Of a stretch of 64,000 bases of DNA, positions 61,901-64,000 are shown in pieces. The position numbers and the translations under genes were made by a program. Source of the DNA: Coriaria nepalensis. Its lineage: Eukaryota; Streptophyta; Magnoliopsida; Cucurbitales; Coriariaceae. The stretch covers positions 17,515,501 through 17,579,500 of the forward strand of contig CP114481.1 of the NCBI GenBank assembly GCA_027186245.1. Direction: 5' to 3'. Every line of letters begins with the position of its first letter. Within the stretch, counting starts at the first letter, position 1. The notes under the pieces were generated by a model, which saw only the letters and a list, made by a program, of their open reading frames with translations, had not been told where the DNA came from and ran no database searches.

Positions 61901-64000
61901 CTGAGTGATATGTTTTTTAATGCTAAACTAATGCATTGTTGTCTTCAATAGATTAATTACAAGTTATGTAAGAAAATAATGTTTGAAGGGCGAAAATAGA
62001 ATTTGTTCGAATTAATGTAGAATGATTTAATGACTACAAGAGACTCAGTCATATGACTTTAAAGCTAAACAAATGCATTGTTGCCTTCAATAGATAGATC
62101 AACTGCAAGTTATGCACGAAGGTCATGTTTAAACGCCGAATTTCGTTCGAAGTTATTTAGAATGATTTACAGACTAAAAGAGACGCAAAAATATGACATT
62201 AAGGCTAAAAAAAATGAATAGTTGCCTTGAATAGATCAATTGCAAGTTATGCATGAAAGTCGCGTTTTAAATGCAAAAAGAGAATTTGTTCGAAGTGCCT
62301 TCAAACAATTTAATGATTGAAAAGACTGAGTGATATGCTTTTTAATGCTAAAATAATGCATTGTTGTCTTCAATAGATTAATTACAAGTTATGTAAGAAA
62401 ATAATGTTTGAAGGGCGAAAATAGAATTCGTTCGAATTAATTTAGAATGATTTAATGACTAGAAGAGACTCAGTGACATGACTTTAAGGCTACACAAATG
62501 CATTGTTGCCTTCAATAGATCAACAGCAAGTTATGCACGAAAGTCATGTTTAAAGGCCGAATTTCGTTCGAAGTGATTTAGAATGATTTAATGACTAAAA
62601 GAGACGCAAAAATATGACCTTAAGGCTAAAAAATGCGTAGTCGCCATCAATAGATTAATTGCAAGTTATGCATGAAAGTCGCGTTTTAAATGCAAAAAGA
62701 GAATTGGTTCGAAGTGCCTTAAAACAATTTAATGATTGAAAAGACTGAGTGATATGATTTTTAATGGTAAAATAATGTATTGTTGTGTTCTGTAGATTAA
62801 TTGCAGGTTATGTAAGAAAATAATGTTTGGAGGGCGAAAATAGGATTCGTTCGAATTAATTTAGAATGATTTAATGATTAGAAGAGACTCAGTTACAAGA
62901 CTTTAAGGCTAAAAAAATGCATTGTTGCCTATAATAGATCAGCTGCAAGTTATTCACGAAAGTCATGTTTAAAGCCGAATTTCGTTCGAAGTGATTTGGA
63001 ACTATTTACTGACTAAAAGAGACGCAAAAATATGACCTTAAGGCTAAAAAATGCAAAGTTGCCATCAATAGATCAATTGCAAGTTATGCATGAAAGTCGC
63101 GTTTGAAATGCAAAAAGAGAATTGGTTCGAAGTGCCTTCAAACAATTTAATGATTGAAAAGACTGAGTGATATGCTTTTTAATGCTAAAAAATGTATTGT
63201 TGTGTTCGGTAGAGTAATTGCAGGTTATGTAAGAAAATAATATTTGAAGGGCGAAAATAGGATTCGTTCGAATTTATTTAGAATGATTTAATGATTAGAA
63301 GAGACTCAGTTACATGATTTTAAGGCTAAACAAATGCATTGTTGTCTTCAATAGATCAACAGCAAGTTATGCACGAAAGTCATGTTTAAAGGCCGAATTT
63401 CGTTCTAGGTGATTTGTAATGATTTACTGACTAAAAGAGACGCAAAAATATGACTTTAAGGCTAAAAAATGCATAGTTGCCATGAATAGATCAATTGCAA
63501 GTTATGCATGAAAGTCGCGTTTTAAATGCAAAACGAGAATTTGTTCGAAGTGCCTTCAAACAATTTAATGATTGAAAAGACTGAGTGATATGCTTTTTAA
63601 TGCTAAAATAATGCATTGTTGTCTTCAATAGATTAATTACAAGTTATGTAAGAAAATAATGTTTGAAGGGCGAAAATAGAATTCGTTCGAATTAATTTAG
63701 AATGATTTAATTACTAGAAGAGACTCAGTGACATGACTTTAAGGCTACACAAATGCATTGTTGCCTTCAATAGATCAACAGCAAGTTATGCACGAAAGTC
63801 ATGTTTAAAGGCCGAATTTCGTTCGAAGTGATTTAGAATGATTTAATGACTAAAAGAGACGCAAAAATATGACTTTAAGGCTAAAAAATGCATAGTTTCC
63901 ATGAATAGATCAATTGCAAGTTATGCATGAAAGTCGCGTTTTAAATGCAAAAAGAGAATTTGTTCGAAGTGCCTTCAAACAATTTAATGATTGAAAAGAC
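58925..64000 (+). repeat. Mosaic continuation with shuffled 1680-type members
   Basis: The same unit types continue with more substitutions and a changed order. The TTATTCACG and GGAACTATTTAC type recurs at 60365 and 62886, 2522 and 2521 bp after its last 1680-bp member at 57843, so the spacing has grown from four to six trimers. The TTCTAGG type follows at 60782, again at 61623, and at 63303. A GGCTACACAAATGC type appears at 59105, 62467 and 63722. Units at 59524 and 61201 share GACTCGAAGGCTAAAAGATGC. The final unit begins at 63722, and the window stops at the first three bases of its C monomer. Confidence 0.82.

Larger units (their letters stand above)
1..64000 (+). repeat. Satellite DNA array of 419-bp trimeric units (A-B-C), about 153 units
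   Basis: The entire window repeats with a 419-bp period in one orientation. Unit starts, marked by the GACTCAGTGACATGAC-like beginning of monomer A, fall at 1, 420, 839, 1258, 1677, 2096, 2515, 2934, 3353 and so on to 63722. Each unit is three related monomers of about 140 bp. Prototype unit 1 has about 131 G or C in 419 bp (31%). No unit is inverted and no foreign DNA interrupts the array. All stretches without a gene, that is the whole window, hold only this satellite. Arrays of nucleosome-sized monomers with nested higher-order periods are characteristic of eukaryotic centromeres and heterochromatin, so that location is inferred. The family and the species are not recognised. Because 419 is not a multiple of three, every reading frame rotates from unit to unit and meets stops. 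Confidence 0.98.

Noticed and set aside
1..64000. CRISPR array
   Set aside because: The sequence is periodic, but repeats are 136-143 bp monomers in 419-bp units without short unique spacers, and there are no cas genes. All intervals are themselves homologous.
1..64000. Transposon, LTR or rolling-circle element as source of the repeats
   Set aside because: No terminal inverted repeats, LTR boundaries, poly-A tail, coding remnants or target-site duplications were seen. All junctions are monomer to monomer.
1..64000. Telomeric, rDNA or simple-sequence array
   Set aside because: There is no short telomere-type motif, no rRNA-like segment, and microsatellite content is limited to the GATA doubling and A tracts up to about 8 bases.
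1..64000. Assignment to a named satellite family or species
   Set aside because: The consensus does not match any centromere satellite I can recall with certainty, and A+T-rich repeats of about 140 bp occur in plants, insects, molluscs and fish alike.

Overview
The whole 64-kb window is one uninterrupted head-to-tail satellite DNA array. I found no gene, RNA gene, transposon, inversion or unique-sequence island on either strand. Megabase-style tandem arrays with nucleosome-sized monomers and nested higher-order repeats (HORs) are typical of eukaryotic centromeres and pericentric heterochromatin. The window therefore most likely comes from the inside of a centromeric or heterochromatic block in a long-read eukaryotic assembly. 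I do not recognise the family and cannot name the organism. Prototype unit 1 is about 31% G+C by hand count.

The basic unit is a trimer of 419 bp made of three diverged monomers: A (136 bp), B (140 bp) and C (143 bp). They share a GATC-centred dyad block and a GTTCGAA block. Using the A-monomer start as phase, there are about 153 units (roughly 455 monomers). The first unit starts at position 1 and the window ends 3 bp into the C monomer of the last unit. Units are 416-421 bp long up to about 48.6 kb. Further right they are 405-425 bp, mainly because of a 4-bp GATA-type insertion, one 17-bp deletion and several 1-bp indels.

On top of the 419-bp period lies a patchwork of local HORs, each built from a different number of trimers: near-identical single trimers (839-2640); a three-trimer 1256-bp repeat (7542-10053); a five-monomer 696-bp repeat carrying a monomer deletion (10609-12000); a 1258-bp three-trimer repeat in four copies (13541-18572); a 419-bp exact doublet (19831-20668); a single-trimer family (26957-29051); a 1257-bp doublet (30727-33241); a six-trimer 2515-bp repeat in three copies plus an expanded fourth and a partial fifth (33661-46231); and a four-trimer 1680-bp repeat in three copies identical by eye (53828-58924). 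Between these lie older, mixed stretches. The right end (58925-64000) shuffles the same unit types in a different order.

The picture is of repeated local amplification in changing register (unequal exchange or replication-based), with crossovers that in three traceable cases fall in the GTTCGAA block shared by the monomers. In the A monomer this block resembles the 5' half of the mammalian CENP-B box but lacks its CGGG end. Nothing in the window suggests protein-coding function. Its likely roles are structural: a nucleosome or kinetochore platform, or heterochromatin.
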